From positions 124,001 to 188,000 of the forward strand of contig JAWKIO010000006.1 of the NCBI GenBank assembly GCA_041394265.1: a DNA stretch of 64,000 nucleotides, in the 5' to 3' direction. The notes below the pieces were generated by a model. The model was given only the letters and a program-made list of their open reading frames with translations, ran no database searches and was not told the origin of the DNA. A program made the translations under genes and the position numbers. The DNA is from Acidimicrobiales bacterium. GTDB taxonomy: Bacteria; Actinomycetota; Acidimicrobiia; Acidimicrobiales; SZUA-35. Shown here piece after piece: positions 6,399-15,610 of the stretch. Within the stretch, counting starts at the first letter, position 1. Every line of letters starts with the position of its first letter.

Positions 6399-8864
6399 TC
6401 AGTTCGGCAGGCTGATGGCGTCGGGGACGTCGAACGACTTCTGCAGCAGCCCGATCATCTTCTCGCTCGGGCCGGGACGCTGGAAGTAGAAGCCCTGGAT
6501 GAACTCGACGCCGAGATCACGCAGGATGCTGACCTGGTCGGCGTACTCGACTCCCTCGGCCACGACCTCCATGCCCATCGACTCGGCGAGGGCGACGATG
6601 GCGGTGATGATCTTGCGGTCGACCGGATCGTTGGCAACATCGATCACGAACGCCCGGTCGATCTTCAGCGTCGCGACCATGTCGAGCCGCTTAAGCTGGC
6701 CAAGTGACGCCCGGCTGGTGCCGAAGTCGTCGATCGCGAGCTTGATGCCCATGGCGTCGAGCTTGCGCAGAATCGTGAGGCGACGGTCGAGCTTCTCGAC
6801 GATCAGCTCCTCGGTGATCTCCAGCTCGAGCTGGTCCGGGCGGACACCGGTCTCGGCGAGCACACGGCGCACGGTGTCGATGAGTCCGGCGTCGATGAGC
6901 TGACGTTCGGCGACGTTGACCGACACACAGATCGGACGACCGACGGCCGCACTCCACAGCGCCACCTGACGGCACGCCTCACGGAGCACGTGCTCGCCGA
7001 CATCGACGATCAGGCCAGACTCCGCAGCCACGCTGAGGAACTGCCCGGGTGGCACCATGCCGCGGGTCGGGTGCTGCCAGCGCACGAGCGCCTCGAGCCG
7101 ATCGACCCGACCGGTCTCGACCTCGACGATCGGCTGGAAGTGCACCACCAGCTGGCCGGTGCGGATGGCCCGACGCAACTCCCGCTCGACCTCGAGCCGA
7201 GCGAGCGCTGCCGTGCGGAGCTCGTCGTCGAAGACCTCGTAGCGGTTGCCGCCGGACTCCTTGGCCCGGTACATGGCGAGATCGGCGTCGCGGAGCATGA
7301 TCTCGGCCGACTCGGTCCCCTTGGCCACATAGGCGATGCCGATACTGGCGCTGACCATCTGCGACGACTCGTCGTCGAGGATCACCGGCTCACGCAGGGT
7401 GGCAATGACGCGCTCGGCCGACGCTTCGAGATCGCTGACGGCCTTGAGGCCGGTGGAGGCGATGACGAACTCGTCACCACCGAAACGGCCGACCACATCG
7501 GAGTCGCGCACGATGCCCTCGAGGCGACGGGCCACCACGGCGAGCACTTCGTCGCCGGCGGAATGACCGATCGAGTCGTTGATCACCTTCAGGCGGTCGA
7601 GGTCGAGGAAGAGGACACCGACCAGCTCATTCGGTGCCCGGTGTTCGAGCATGTGGTTGAGTTCCTGGGTGATGCCGGCTCGGTTGTAGAGGCCGGTGAG
7701 GAGGTCGTGACGGGCGTCGTACTCGCTTCGTTCGAGCCGCCCCAGTGTGATGGCGTGGTGGCGGGCCGAGGTGGAGAACAGACCACCAACAGCAGCCAGG
7801 ACGAGGCCGGTGACCAGCGCTGCCCACGAGCTGCGGTGGTCGACGACGATGCCGGCCGTGTAGCCCTGGATGGCCCAGGTCGAGTCCTGGTCGGAGAACG
7901 TGGTGGGCTTGCCGAACGGCTCGCCGAGTTCACCGGCGGGCAGGGTCGACACCAGCGGCTGCCCATCGCGGGAGAGCTGCAGTGCGACCGGTCCGCTCTC
8001 ACCGGTGGTGGCGGCGAGCAAGCGGTCGAGGAACAGCCGGGTGGCGAGCACCCCCTGGAAACTCTTGCCCTCACCGACCGGTGCGTAGAACGCCGTGGCC
8101 GGCCGGGTCGATAGATCAGCCGACGACGAGATGGCGTAGATCGAGTCGAAGATGGCGTTGGACTCATCAGCCGGGCGGACCCCGACATCGGCGCCGATCG
8201 CCAGCTCGTTGACGATCGAGCTGAGTCCTTCGACCGTCGAGAGGTCGCGGCCGATCACATCGCGGTGCGTGCCGTCCGGCTTCAACTTCGAGAGCACCAA
8301 GGTCGGTCGCTCTCCATCGACCCCGTATTGGCCGTACCCGTCGACGAACGCCTGGTTGCCGAGGCGTTCCTCCCGCTCACGGATATTGATCTCGTCGGCG
8401 GCCGAATCGATCGTCTCGAAGAACATCAGTTCCTCGACTGCGGCCGACGACAGGATCTGGACCGCAGCAGGGGAATCGAAGGCATTGACCGCAGCGGCAG
8501 GATCGTCACTCGCCTCGTCGGCGGCGGCCATCGTCCCGGCCAGCGTGGCAAGGTTGCTGCGGAGTTGCACGATCTCGACGTTGATTCGCGAGGTCTGGGC
8601 GAGCAGGGTGCCGCCATAGCTGACCTGGGCCTCTGAGTTCTCGATCGACCGGAGTCCCAGCCAGGCGAAGACCGACAGGGCGACGCCCAAAACCACGATG
8701 ACACCGGCCAGTGGTGCTCGGGCCATCCAGCGGGCCGTCGCGCTCGTCGTCGGCCGCCCGTCCGGCTGCTCGGCGAGCACCGTGGCGATCGCGTTGTCGT
8801 TCGTACCCTCGGTCACTCTCCCTCTGTCGGCACCGACTGTCCGAAGTTGACCGAATCTGAACAT
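6399..8864 (-). CDS. Membrane CHASE-like/GGDEF/EAL cyclic-di-GMP protein
   Basis: An 821-aa membrane signalling protein that probably makes and/or degrades c-di-GMP. Order: TM1 at about 51-72, an extracytoplasmic sensor at about 75-345 that resembles CHASE (IGRDLSTVEGLSS region), TM2 at about 347-366, GGDEF with FGGDEF at 461-466, and EAL at 591-593. The inhibitory RxxD site (453-456) lies five residues before GGDEF. The EAL domain keeps its usual acidic and Asn residues (VNVAERQL, ITEELI, DDFGTS, VVAEGVE), so both domains look active. The start is uncertain: ATG 8864 or GTG 8816, the latter with GAGGGAG too close. The longer frame upstream crosses other genes. Confidence 0.9.
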   Translation of the reverse strand: MFRFGQLRTVGADRGRVTEGTNDNAIATVLAEQPDGRPTTSATARWMARAPLAGVIVVLGVALSVFAWLGLRSIENSEAQVSYGGTLLAQTSRINVEIVQLRSNLATLAGTMAAADEASDDPAAAVNAFDSPAAVQILSSAAVEELMFFETIDSAADEINIREREERLGNQAFVDGYGQYGVDGERPTLVLSKLKPDGTHRDVIGRDLSTVEGLSSIVNELAIGADVGVRPADESNAIFDSIYAISSSADLSTRPATAFYAPVGEGKSFQGVLATRLFLDRLLAATTGESGPVALQLSRDGQPLVSTLPAGELGEPFGKPTTFSDQDSTWAIQGYTAGIVVDHRSSWAALVTGLVLAAVGGLFSTSARHHAITLGRLERSEYDARHDLLTGLYNRAGITQELNHMLEHRAPNELVGVLFLDLDRLKVINDSIGHSAGDEVLAVVARRLEGIVRDSDVVGRFGGDEFVIASTGLKAVSDLEASAERVIATLREPVILDDESSQMVSASIGIAYVAKGTESAEIMLRDADLAMYRAKESGGNRYEVFDDELRTAALARLEVERELRRAIRTGQLVVHFQPIVEVETGRVDRLEALVRWQHPTRGMVPPGQFLSVAAESGLIVDVGEHVLREACRQVALWSAAVGRPICVSVNVAERQLIDAGLIDTVRRVLAETGVRPDQLELEITEELIVEKLDRRLTILRKLDAMGIKLAIDDFGTSRASLGQLKRLDMVATLKIDRAFVIDVANDPVDRKIITAIVALAESMGMEVVAEGVEYADQVSILRDLGVEFIQGFYFQRPGPSEKMIGLLQKSFDVPDAISLPN

Positions 8865-8989
8865 GGAGGCAGCGCGGAGAGGCGAGACGTTGCACTGCGA
8901 TTCGCCTCCTTCGTCGGCGAAACAACCAGGCTGGGCTTCTGGGTCGGTCCACGTCGAGGGCTCCTTCGTCGCCCTCTCTGCGCACCTCC

Positions 8990-9220
8990 TTACGTAGGTC
9001 CGATGGCCTGGACGTCGACCGCTTCCCACACGCCTGGTCCCACGGCGACGACCCGGAACGTGACGGCGGCGCCGTCGGCGATCTCGCGTGTGCCGTCGGC
9101 GATGTTGGTGCAATGGAACGGGTAGGAGGCACCGTCGGGATCGGCGACCGCCACCGTTCCGACACCGCGTGGCGACTCGAACGCCACGACCCGCCCCCGC
9201 TGCTGATCGAACACCAGCAT
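8990..9220 (-). CDS. Small cold-shock/OB-fold-like protein
   Basis: A 76-aa protein with the look of a divergent cold-shock domain: RGVGTVAVADPDG at residues 18-30, then YPFHCTNIADGTREI and GAAVTFRVVAVG. These correspond to the beta strands and loop of the OB fold. The RNP1/RNP2 aromatic residues of true cold-shock proteins are not clearly present, so nucleic-acid binding is uncertain. The ATG shares its A with the stop of the mog-like gene (TGATG), so the two are translationally coupled. No catalytic function can be assigned. Confidence 0.75.
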   Translation of the reverse strand: MLVFDQQRGRVVAFESPRGVGTVAVADPDGASYPFHCTNIADGTREIADGAAVTFRVVAVGPGVWEAVDVQAIGPT

Positions 9221-9741
9221 CAGTGGGGTCGCCCACCGGCAAGGAGATCGACCGCGTGCGGAACGACATCGATGATCGCCTCGATGGTCTCGACCGTGCC
9301 CTTGGTCGAGCCGGGGGTGTTGACGATGAGCGCGGCGCCCCGGGTACCGGCGATGGCTCGACTGAGCCGACCGAGTCCATTCGGGTTGACCAGCCGCATC
9401 GCCTCGGCCAGCCCCGGCGCCTCCCGCTCGATCGCTTCCCGAGTTCCTTCCGGCGTGAGGTCACGAGGCCCGAAACCCGTGCCACCGGTGGTGACGATCA
9501 GCCCGTTGAAGCCGTCGGCTGCTGCCACCAGCGCGTCGCGCACCGACTCGACGCCGTCGGAGATCTGGCGGCGATCGACCACGGCCACACCATGGCGCTC
9601 CAGACATTCGGCAAGTGTCTCGCCGGACCGGTCCTCGCGGGTCCCGGCGATCACGCCGTCGGAGACCGTGATGACGATGGCCTGGACACCCGATGCCGTG
9701 GGCGACGTCGACGGGCCCTCGGATGGCTGCTGCTCGGTCAT
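9220..9741 (-). CDS. MogA/MoaB-family molybdopterin adenylyltransferase
   Basis: A MoaB/Mog-fold protein, 173 aa, expected to adenylylate molybdopterin before molybdenum insertion. The core AIVITVSDGVIAG, the nucleotide-binding TTGGTGFGPRDLTPE and the C-terminal TPGSTKGTVE are all family signatures, and the Asp of the DLTPE loop is present. MogA and MoaB cannot be told apart from sequence alone, so no symbol is given. Start ATG 9741 is preceded by TACACT ending 8 nt upstream. It is divergent from the PLP enzyme at 9774 and coupled downstream to the small OB-like gene. No other molybdenum cofactor gene is in the window. Confidence 0.9.
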   Translation of the reverse strand: MTEQQPSEGPSTSPTASGVQAIVITVSDGVIAGTREDRSGETLAECLERHGVAVVDRRQISDGVESVRDALVAAADGFNGLIVTTGGTGFGPRDLTPEGTREAIEREAPGLAEAMRLVNPNGLGRLSRAIAGTRGAALIVNTPGSTKGTVETIEAIIDVVPHAVDLLAGGRPH

Positions 9742-9749
9742 GGCCCGCG

Positions 9750-9767
9750 AGTGTAGGGCGCTAGTGT
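9750..9767. promoter_or_regulatory. Back-to-back leaderless promoters for the mog-like and PLP genes
   Basis: On the minus strand TACACT (9755-9750) ends 8 nt before the ATG at 9741. On the plus strand TAGTGT (9762-9767) ends 6 nt before the GTG at 9774. Both lie in a 32-bp divergent spacer without Shine-Dalgarno sequences. Confidence 0.5.
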
Positions 9768-9773
9768 GCGAGC

Positions 9774-10931
9774 GTGAATGTTCCCCGCCGCCGAGCGCCC
9801 GCCCTCGACCTGACCGGACTCCATCCCGACACCGTGGCGGTCGCCGCCGGGAGGCCGCACCTGGCCGGACAACCGGTGAACACACCGATGGTGCCGGTGT
9901 CGAACTACGACAGCGGCAACGGCCCCGAATACGCACGGGGCGACGGCACCGACACCTGGCGGGCGCTCGAAGACGCCGTCGGTGCGCTGGAAGGCGGCAA
10001 GGCGCTCGCGTTTTCTTCGGGGATGGCGGCCATCTCGGCCCTCTTCGACTCGCTCGGACCCGGCGCCAAGATCGTGCTGCCCGACGACTGCTATCAGGGC
10101 ACGGCCACCGTGGTGGCCGACGGTGCTGCGCGTCTCGGCTGGCGCGTCATCCGCCTCCCTACCGCCGAAACCGAACGCTGGGTGCAGGCGGCCGCCGGGG
10201 CCGACTTCATCTGGATGGAGACGCCCAGCAACCCCCTGCTCGAGATCGGCGACATCGCCACGGTGTGCGCCGCCGCCGAAGCGGCCGGCGCCCTGGTTGC
10301 GGTCGACAACACCGTGGCCACTCCCCTGCTCCAGCGGCCACTCGACCTCGGCGCCACCTTCAGCGTGCACAGCGCCACCAAGTTCATCGGCGGACACTCC
10401 GACCTGCTGGCGGGCATCGTGGTCTGCGCCGACCGTCAGCCGGGATGGGATGGCTTCGAGTCACTCACTCGACGCCGCACCTACGGAGGCGCCACGCCGG
10501 GCACGCTCGAGTCCTACCTCGCGCTTCGAGGCCTACGCACCCTCTCGCTCCGGCTGGAGCGGGCCCAAGCCAACGCGGTGGAACTGGCCGAGCGGCTGGA
10601 CCAGCATCGGCTCGTCACCAAGGTGCGGTACCCGGGCTTGTTGTCCCATCCCGGTCACGACCTGGCGCGGGCCACCCTCGACGGTCCGGGCGCCCTCCTC
10701 AGCTTCGAACTCGTCGGCTCGGCCGTGTCGACCGACGTACGGCTGTCCAAGCTCCAGCTGATCCACCGGGCGACCAGCCTCGGCGCGGTCGAAACCTGCA
10801 TTGAGCGTCGAGCCAAGTTGAGCGGTCAGGACCACCTCCCACCCACGCTGTGCCGATTGAGCGTGGGGATCGAGCATGTCGAGGATCTGTGGTCCGACCT
10901 CGTGCAGGCGATCGACGGCCTGGTCGACTGA
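9774..10931 (+). CDS. Cystathionine gamma-synthase/lyase-family PLP enzyme
   Basis: A Cys/Met-metabolism PLP enzyme, 385 aa, full family length. The PLP lysine is Lys203 in HSATKFIGGHSD. Asp178 (VAVDNT) pairs with the pyridine nitrogen, and the phosphate-binding segment is SSGMAAIS at about 81-88. The family does gamma-replacement or elimination on cystathionine, O-acyl-homoserine or methionine, and I cannot choose between them. The sequence is somewhat divergent, with an unusual NYDSGNGPEYARG region where the family normally has Y-x-R. The GTG at 9774 follows TAGTGT by 6 nt. The DUF1015 gene follows after 3 bp. Confidence 0.88.
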   Translation: MNVPRRRAPALDLTGLHPDTVAVAAGRPHLAGQPVNTPMVPVSNYDSGNGPEYARGDGTDTWRALEDAVGALEGGKALAFSSGMAAISALFDSLGPGAKIVLPDDCYQGTATVVADGAARLGWRVIRLPTAETERWVQAAAGADFIWMETPSNPLLEIGDIATVCAAAEAAGALVAVDNTVATPLLQRPLDLGATFSVHSATKFIGGHSDLLAGIVVCADRQPGWDGFESLTRRRTYGGATPGTLESYLALRGLRTLSLRLERAQANAVELAERLDQHRLVTKVRYPGLLSHPGHDLARATLDGPGALLSFELVGSAVSTDVRLSKLQLIHRATSLGAVETCIERRAKLSGQDHLPPTLCRLSVGIEHVEDLWSDLVQAIDGLVD

Positions 10932-10934
10932 GGC

Positions 10935-12149
10935 ATGGCGACCGTCGAGCCGCTGGGGCTTCGACTCGTCACCGCCGAGTTCGCTGATCGCGTGCCCTCG
11001 CCGGCGCACGATTCGCTCACGCCCGAAGGCCGTCGACTCGCGCTCGAGGCCAACCCCGAGAGCTACCTCGCCGTCACTCGATCGCTCGAGGACCTCGACC
11101 CGTCCGTCGCCATGTCCAACGACGAACTCCTCGCCCTCGGCCGCAGGTCGCTCGACCGCCTCATCGCGCTCGGTGCCTTCGATGGCGGGCACGCTCCTCG
11201 GTTCTTCGCCTACCGGCTCGCAACCGACACCCATTGCCAGACCGGTCTGGTCGGTGGCGTGGCCACGGCCGACTTCGCCCAGGGTGTCGTGCGAGCCCAC
11301 GAGCAGATCCATCACGCCCGATCCACACACCTCGCCCGCCATCTGGCGGTGGTGGGCGTCCAGTCGAGCCCCATCGCCGTCGCCCACCGACCGATTCCCG
11401 AGCTGCGGGCGTACCTCGATCAGGCCACCGAACAAAAGCCGGCGCACACGATCGCTTCCGAGCCCGGCTTCACCCAGACCATCTGGCCCATCGACGCAAC
11501 AGCCTCGCCGGCCATCACCGACCTCCTCCGGCCGACGCCGCTCTACCTCATCGACGGCCATCACCGAGGTGCCGCCGCAGTCGAGTACCGACGTCTGGCC
11601 GGTCCGGGCAACGCCGACTCGACCCTGTGCGTGCTCTTCGCCGCCGACGAACTCGCCAACCATGCGTTCCACCGGGTGCTACCGCCGGCCATCGGAACGA
11701 CGGCCACGGTCGAGGCAATGGCGGCGGCCGGTGCTCGCCCCATCGCCGACGCCGCCGACCCGCTCCAAGCCGACGAAGTGCGTATGTACGACGGCTCCGC
11801 GCGGCGCTGGCGGGCGATCCCGGCCCCGTCGGCGTCCGGTGTTGCGCCGGCGTTGGCCGACCTACCACCGACCCGATTGGCAGCCCGGTTCGACGAGGTG
11901 TTCGGAGCGTTCGCCAGCGACAACGTCGGCGGTCACCGATGGCGCGACGCGGTGCAGTACCGGCCCGGTGTGTTGCCGCTGCCGCAGCTGCTGGACGAGG
12001 CCGACGATCACGGCGGCGCACTCTTCCTGCTGCCATCGGTCGGCCTCGACGATCTCTTCGCCGTCGCCGATGCCGGGTTGGCCATGCCGCCGAAGTCGAC
12101 CTACTTCGATCCGAAGGTTCGCTCGGGGGTCTTCCTCCGCCATCTGTGA
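10935..12149 (+). CDS. DUF1015-family protein
   Basis: A 404-aa cytoplasmic protein of the DUF1015 family. Diagnostic blocks are YLIDGHHRGAAA (about residues 197-208) and the C-terminal MPPKSTYFDPKVRSG. The DGHHR segment resembles the ParB/sulfiredoxin-like nucleotide-binding motif, so an ATP- or serine-related activity is possible but unproven here. The ATG at 10935 lies 3 bp after the PLP gene. The pair and the following aminotransferase probably form one transcript concerned with amino-acid metabolism; that is inference from spacing. Confidence 0.85.
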   Translation: MATVEPLGLRLVTAEFADRVPSPAHDSLTPEGRRLALEANPESYLAVTRSLEDLDPSVAMSNDELLALGRRSLDRLIALGAFDGGHAPRFFAYRLATDTHCQTGLVGGVATADFAQGVVRAHEQIHHARSTHLARHLAVVGVQSSPIAVAHRPIPELRAYLDQATEQKPAHTIASEPGFTQTIWPIDATASPAITDLLRPTPLYLIDGHHRGAAAVEYRRLAGPGNADSTLCVLFAADELANHAFHRVLPPAIGTTATVEAMAAAGARPIADAADPLQADEVRMYDGSARRWRAIPAPSASGVAPALADLPPTRLAARFDEVFGAFASDNVGGHRWRDAVQYRPGVLPLPQLLDEADDHGGALFLLPSVGLDDLFAVADAGLAMPPKSTYFDPKVRSGVFLRHL

Positions 12150-12191
12150 TCCGATCGCCACGCACCGAGCATCGTCGGGCAGACTCTCGGG

Positions 12192-13367
12192 GTGCGTCTG
12201 ACCAAGCGAACCCTCGATGTCGAACTCTCCCCGATTGCTGCCGCGTACGCGTTCCTCGAACAGCGGTCGAGTGATCGGCGGCTGTTGGATCTGTCCCAGG
12301 CTGCGCCCGCCTATCCCACCGCCGATGTCATCGCGGAACACGTCGCCTCGATCGCTCGGTCGGCCGATGGCGGGCGATATGCCCCGTCGAAGGGGCTGCC
12401 CGAGCTCCGAGCGGCCGTGGTCGACGAACTGCGTGCCGGTCACACCACGACGGACGCGACCGCCGACCTCTCGATCGACCAGATCCAGATCACCGCCGGC
12501 TGCAACCAGGCGTTCTGCGTGATCGCTTCGGCCCTCTGCGAGCCCGGCGACGAGATGATCATCAGTGTCCCCTACTACTTCAACCACCGGATGTGGCTCG
12601 ATCTCGCGGGCGTTCGGCCGGTGTTCCTCAAGACGGGCGATGACCTCGTTCCCGACCCGGAGCGCGCCGCCGAACTCATCACCGACCGGACGCGTGCCAT
12701 CCTGCTCGTGAGTCCGGGCAACCCGACAGGCACCACCATCGAGCCCGCAATCCTCGACGCCTTCTTCGACCTGGCCGAAGCACGAGGCGTCGCCCTCATC
12801 CTCGACGAGACCTATCGCCACTTCCGCCCCACCGACGAACCGTCCCACACGCTCTATGCCCGACCGAACTGGGACGACACCCTGATCACGCTGCACTCCT
12901 TCTCGAAGGAGTTCGCCATTCCCGGTTACCGCGTGGGTGCCATCTGCGCCAAACAAGCGGTTGTCGACGAGGCGCTGAAGCTGCTCGATTGTGTGGCAAT
13001 CTGCGCCCCTCGCATCGGGCAGGAAGCAGCACTCGCGGGACTGCAGCACGCCGGCGACTGGCGACGGGCGATGGCCGCCAGAACTCGCACCCGGCAGGCG
13101 GCCTTCACCGACGCCATGGCCACGGATCCCGGCGGCTTCGTCCTGGCGAATGCCGGGGCCTACTTCGGTTGGGTCCGCCATCCGCACGTCGGCGTCGGTG
13201 ATCGCGAGATGGTGCGCAGGCTCGTGGTCGACCACGATGTGCTCGTGATTCCCGGCACGGCCTTCACTCCGACCGATGAGCGGTGGCTCCGCTTCAGCTT
13301 CGCCAACCTCGAGATCGATGACTTCGCCGAGCTGGCCAACCGGCTCACCGAGGCCGGTCTGCGCTGA
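12192..13367 (+). CDS. Class I/II pyridoxal-phosphate aminotransferase
   Basis: A fold-type I aminotransferase, 391 aa. The Schiff-base lysine is Lys239 in HSFSKEFAIPGYR. Other PLP contacts are Asn177 (SPGNPTG), Asp205 and Tyr208 (LDETYRHF), and Tyr63 (GRYAPSKG). The C-terminal arginine that binds the substrate carboxylate is probably in WLRFSFAN. Substrate is not predictable; aspartate-like or broad-specificity activity is typical for this group. The GTG at 12192 gives a normal N-terminus. It lies 42 bp after the DUF1015 gene and is convergent with rsmB. Confidence 0.9.
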   Translation: MRLTKRTLDVELSPIAAAYAFLEQRSSDRRLLDLSQAAPAYPTADVIAEHVASIARSADGGRYAPSKGLPELRAAVVDELRAGHTTTDATADLSIDQIQITAGCNQAFCVIASALCEPGDEMIISVPYYFNHRMWLDLAGVRPVFLKTGDDLVPDPERAAELITDRTRAILLVSPGNPTGTTIEPAILDAFFDLAEARGVALILDETYRHFRPTDEPSHTLYARPNWDDTLITLHSFSKEFAIPGYRVGAICAKQAVVDEALKLLDCVAICAPRIGQEAALAGLQHAGDWRRAMAARTRTRQAAFTDAMATDPGGFVLANAGAYFGWVRHPHVGVGDREMVRRLVVDHDVLVIPGTAFTPTDERWLRFSFANLEIDDFAELANRLTEAGLR

Positions 13368-13389
13368 ACGTCCGCCCCGCCCCCCAGGC

Positions 13390-14646
13390 TCAGCGTTTGC
13401 GGAGCCGGAACAACGCCATGCCGTCGGTCTCGCCGGGCAGAAGGACGGCAAGCGCGCCCTCGGTCTGCCACGGGCTCGCCGGTGGCGGCAGCATCTCGAT
13501 GTCGGGTCGGCCGGCGGCGTGCTCCAGCACGCCCTGCGTCTCGACGCCCGTCAGCGTGCACACGCTGTAGACCAGTTCACCGCCCGGGCGCAGCAGCTCG
13601 ATCCCGGCATCGAGAATCGACCGCTGGAGCGAGGCGAGTCGGTTCGGTGCGTCGGCGTCGATGCGCCAACGAGCGTCGGCTCGACGACGCAGGCTGCCGA
13701 GGCCCGAGCACGGGGCGTCGACCAGGACACGGTCGAACGAACCAGCAGCGAACGGGGGCGCGGTGGCGTCGGCGGTCACGACACCGACCCACGCCGGGGC
13801 CGGAGCACCCGAGGCCTCAGCCGTCTTCGCCAGTGTGGCAAGGTTCCGGGCGATCAAGCGGGTGCGGTTGGGACGCAGATCGGCGGCGATGACCTCGGCA
13901 CCTTCGAGCGACAGCAGCGTGGCCTTGCCGCCCGGCGCTGCACACAGATCGATCGCCCGGTGACCGGGCTGGATGTCGACCGCCTCGGCCACGAGCCTGG
14001 ACGCGGGGTCCTGCACGTAGCCGTCGTCTCGCTGGTGCACCGTGGCTGCCTCGTTCATCGCCTCCATGGCACGAACCGCTCGTTCGACACCGAGGTCGTC
14101 GGTCAGCTGCTGGGCGATCCAGTCGGGGTAGCTGAGCCGAGTGGCATCGTCGGGCCACGGGATCGGCGCCGCCTCGGACTCGTCGATCGCCGCCTTCTCT
14201 GCCGCTACCTTGCGAAGCACGGCGTTGACCACGCTCTTGCCCCGTCCCCGTGCTGCGCCCACGGTGGCGCTGACCGCAGCATGAGCAGGGGTATCGAGGT
14301 GATGGAGTTGGTAGGTGCCGATGCGGAGGGCGGCGCGTACCTCGGGACCGATGTCGTCGAGGAGGAACCGGTCGACGATGAAGTCGAGCGCACGGCGCAT
14401 GCGGGTGGTGCCGTACACCAGCTCGGTCACCAGGCCGCGATCGCGGGCCTCGAGGGTCGACCGTTCGAGCATCGGAGGAAGGGCCAGGTTGGCGTAGGCC
14501 CCGTCGGTGTCGATCCGCAGCAGGGCATCGATCGCGAGGCGGCGAGCGGCGACACCGGGCTCGGCCGCTCGGCGTTCGTTTGCGCTGCCTTTCGCGCCTC
14601 GACCCTTCGGGTTTCGCCTCGGCGAGCGGCGCCGCTGCTCGGCCAT
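13390..14646 (-). CDS. rsmB: 16S rRNA m5C967 methyltransferase RsmB
   Basis: A SAM-dependent 16S rRNA cytosine-C5 methyltransferase, 418 aa. A basic N-terminus (about 1-28) precedes a NusB-like RNA-binding domain (about 30-160, with NAVLRKVAAE). The methyltransferase domain follows with LCAAPGGKATLL (SAM site), DAPCSGLGSLRR with Cys313, and YSVCTLTGVE with Cys363. RsmB uses both cysteines. ATG 14646 shares its A with the fmt stop (TGATG), so it is translationally coupled. The longer frame upstream is fmt read out of frame. It is the last gene of def-fmt-rsmB. Confidence 0.93.
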   Translation of the reverse strand: MAEQRRRSPRRNPKGRGAKGSANERRAAEPGVAARRLAIDALLRIDTDGAYANLALPPMLERSTLEARDRGLVTELVYGTTRMRRALDFIVDRFLLDDIGPEVRAALRIGTYQLHHLDTPAHAAVSATVGAARGRGKSVVNAVLRKVAAEKAAIDESEAAPIPWPDDATRLSYPDWIAQQLTDDLGVERAVRAMEAMNEAATVHQRDDGYVQDPASRLVAEAVDIQPGHRAIDLCAAPGGKATLLSLEGAEVIAADLRPNRTRLIARNLATLAKTAEASGAPAPAWVGVVTADATAPPFAAGSFDRVLVDAPCSGLGSLRRRADARWRIDADAPNRLASLQRSILDAGIELLRPGGELVYSVCTLTGVETQGVLEHAAGRPDIEMLPPPASPWQTEGALAVLLPGETDGMALFRLRKR

Positions 14647-15536
14647 CAGGAGAGTCGCTCGTCGGGCGATGGCTGGGCGCCATTGATCCACGACCGAGCA
14701 TCCATCCGCGCCTTGCCCTCGGGCTGCACTTCGACCAGTTCGAGTGCCGTGGTACCGGTGCCGACGAGGGTGCCGTCGAACTGCCCAGGCGCGAGATCGT
14801 CGCGAGTCGACGGCGTCACCGCCCAGATCTTGAACCGCTTGCCGCGGAACTCTCCCCAGGCACCGCCCAGCCGCACCAGCCGGTGGAGCGACTCGGATGA
14901 CCGGGTCGGGTCGATCCGGTACTCCTCGTTGGCGATCTTCTCGGCGTAGACGGGCTCGCCGATCTGGGGCTCCCCCGGGCCGAGACCGTCGCGGAGCGAA
15001 GCGACGAGGAGGTCGGTGCCGATATCGACCAACTCGCCACGAAGTGAGTCGAGTGTCGCGGTGTCGTCGATCGTCACGATGGCGCGTCGGTAGACATCGC
15101 CGGTGTCGAGGCCTTCGGCGACCTGCATGACACACACACCGGTCTCGGTGTCGCCTGCCAGCAGCGCCCGTTCGACCGGCGCCGCGCCGCGCCAGCGAGG
15201 CAGCAGCGAGAAGTGGAGGTTGACCATCGGCAGTGCTTCGAGCACGTGCGGCTTGATGATCCTGCCGAACGCGACCACGACGCCCAGATCGGCACCGACG
15301 TCGAGCACGGCGTCGACGTCGGTGGTCACCGGCAGTCCGAGCTCGCTCGCCGCTGCCTTGACCGGCGAGGGATGCAGGGTCGATCCCCGTCCCCGGCGCT
15401 TGTCGGCACGGGTGACGACGAGCGGGATCTCGAACCCGGCGGCGTGCAGGGCGCGCAACGGCGGAACGGCCACTTCGGGCGTTCCGAGATAGACGATCCG
15501 ACGGATCTCGGCTGGTGGCAGCGCGAGCTCGGTCAC
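14646..15536 (-). CDS. fmt: Methionyl-tRNA formyltransferase
   Basis: Formylates initiator Met-tRNA using 10-formyltetrahydrofolate. The 296 aa include the N-terminal YLGTPEVAVPPL, the basic loop KRRGRGSTLHPSPVK that contacts initiator tRNA, and the catalytic NLHFSLLPRWRGAAP block (residues 106-120) with Asn106 and His108. The C-terminal OB-like domain has WAVTPSTRDD. The start is a GTG at 15536 that overlaps the stop of a 25-codon micro-ORF (GTGA). It pairs functionally with def immediately upstream, which removes the formyl group after translation begins. Confidence 0.95.
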   Translation of the reverse strand: MTELALPPAEIRRIVYLGTPEVAVPPLRALHAAGFEIPLVVTRADKRRGRGSTLHPSPVKAAASELGLPVTTDVDAVLDVGADLGVVVAFGRIIKPHVLEALPMVNLHFSLLPRWRGAAPVERALLAGDTETGVCVMQVAEGLDTGDVYRRAIVTIDDTATLDSLRGELVDIGTDLLVASLRDGLGPGEPQIGEPVYAEKIANEEYRIDPTRSSESLHRLVRLGGAWGEFRGKRFKIWAVTPSTRDDLAPGQFDGTLVGTGTTALELVEVQPEGKARMDARSWINGAQPSPDERLS

Positions 15537-15610
15537 CGGAGCCGAGCGATCACGGGCTTGACGTTGGCAGCGTTGACGACAACAGCATCGGTCAGGGCAA
15601 CGTGGGTCAC
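15533..15610 (-). CDS. 25-codon micro-ORF linking def and fmt
   Basis: A short open frame reads VTHVALTDAVVVNAANVKP and then VIARLR. Its GTG overlaps the def stop (GTGA at 15610-15607) and its own TGA overlaps the fmt GTG (GTGA at 15536-15533). The exact double overlap suggests ribosomes pass from def through it to fmt by termination-reinitiation. It has no Shine-Dalgarno of its own and no recognisable domain. It could be a translated spacer and not a functional peptide, or a coincidence of the high-GC sequence. Confidence 0.45.
   Translation of the reverse strand: MTHVALTDAVVVNAANVKPVIARLR

Noticed and set aside
6399..9485. 1028-aa version of the GGDEF/EAL protein
   Set aside because: Upstream of 8864 the frame crosses the small OB-like and mog-like genes and becomes arginine/serine-rich with no signal or domain.
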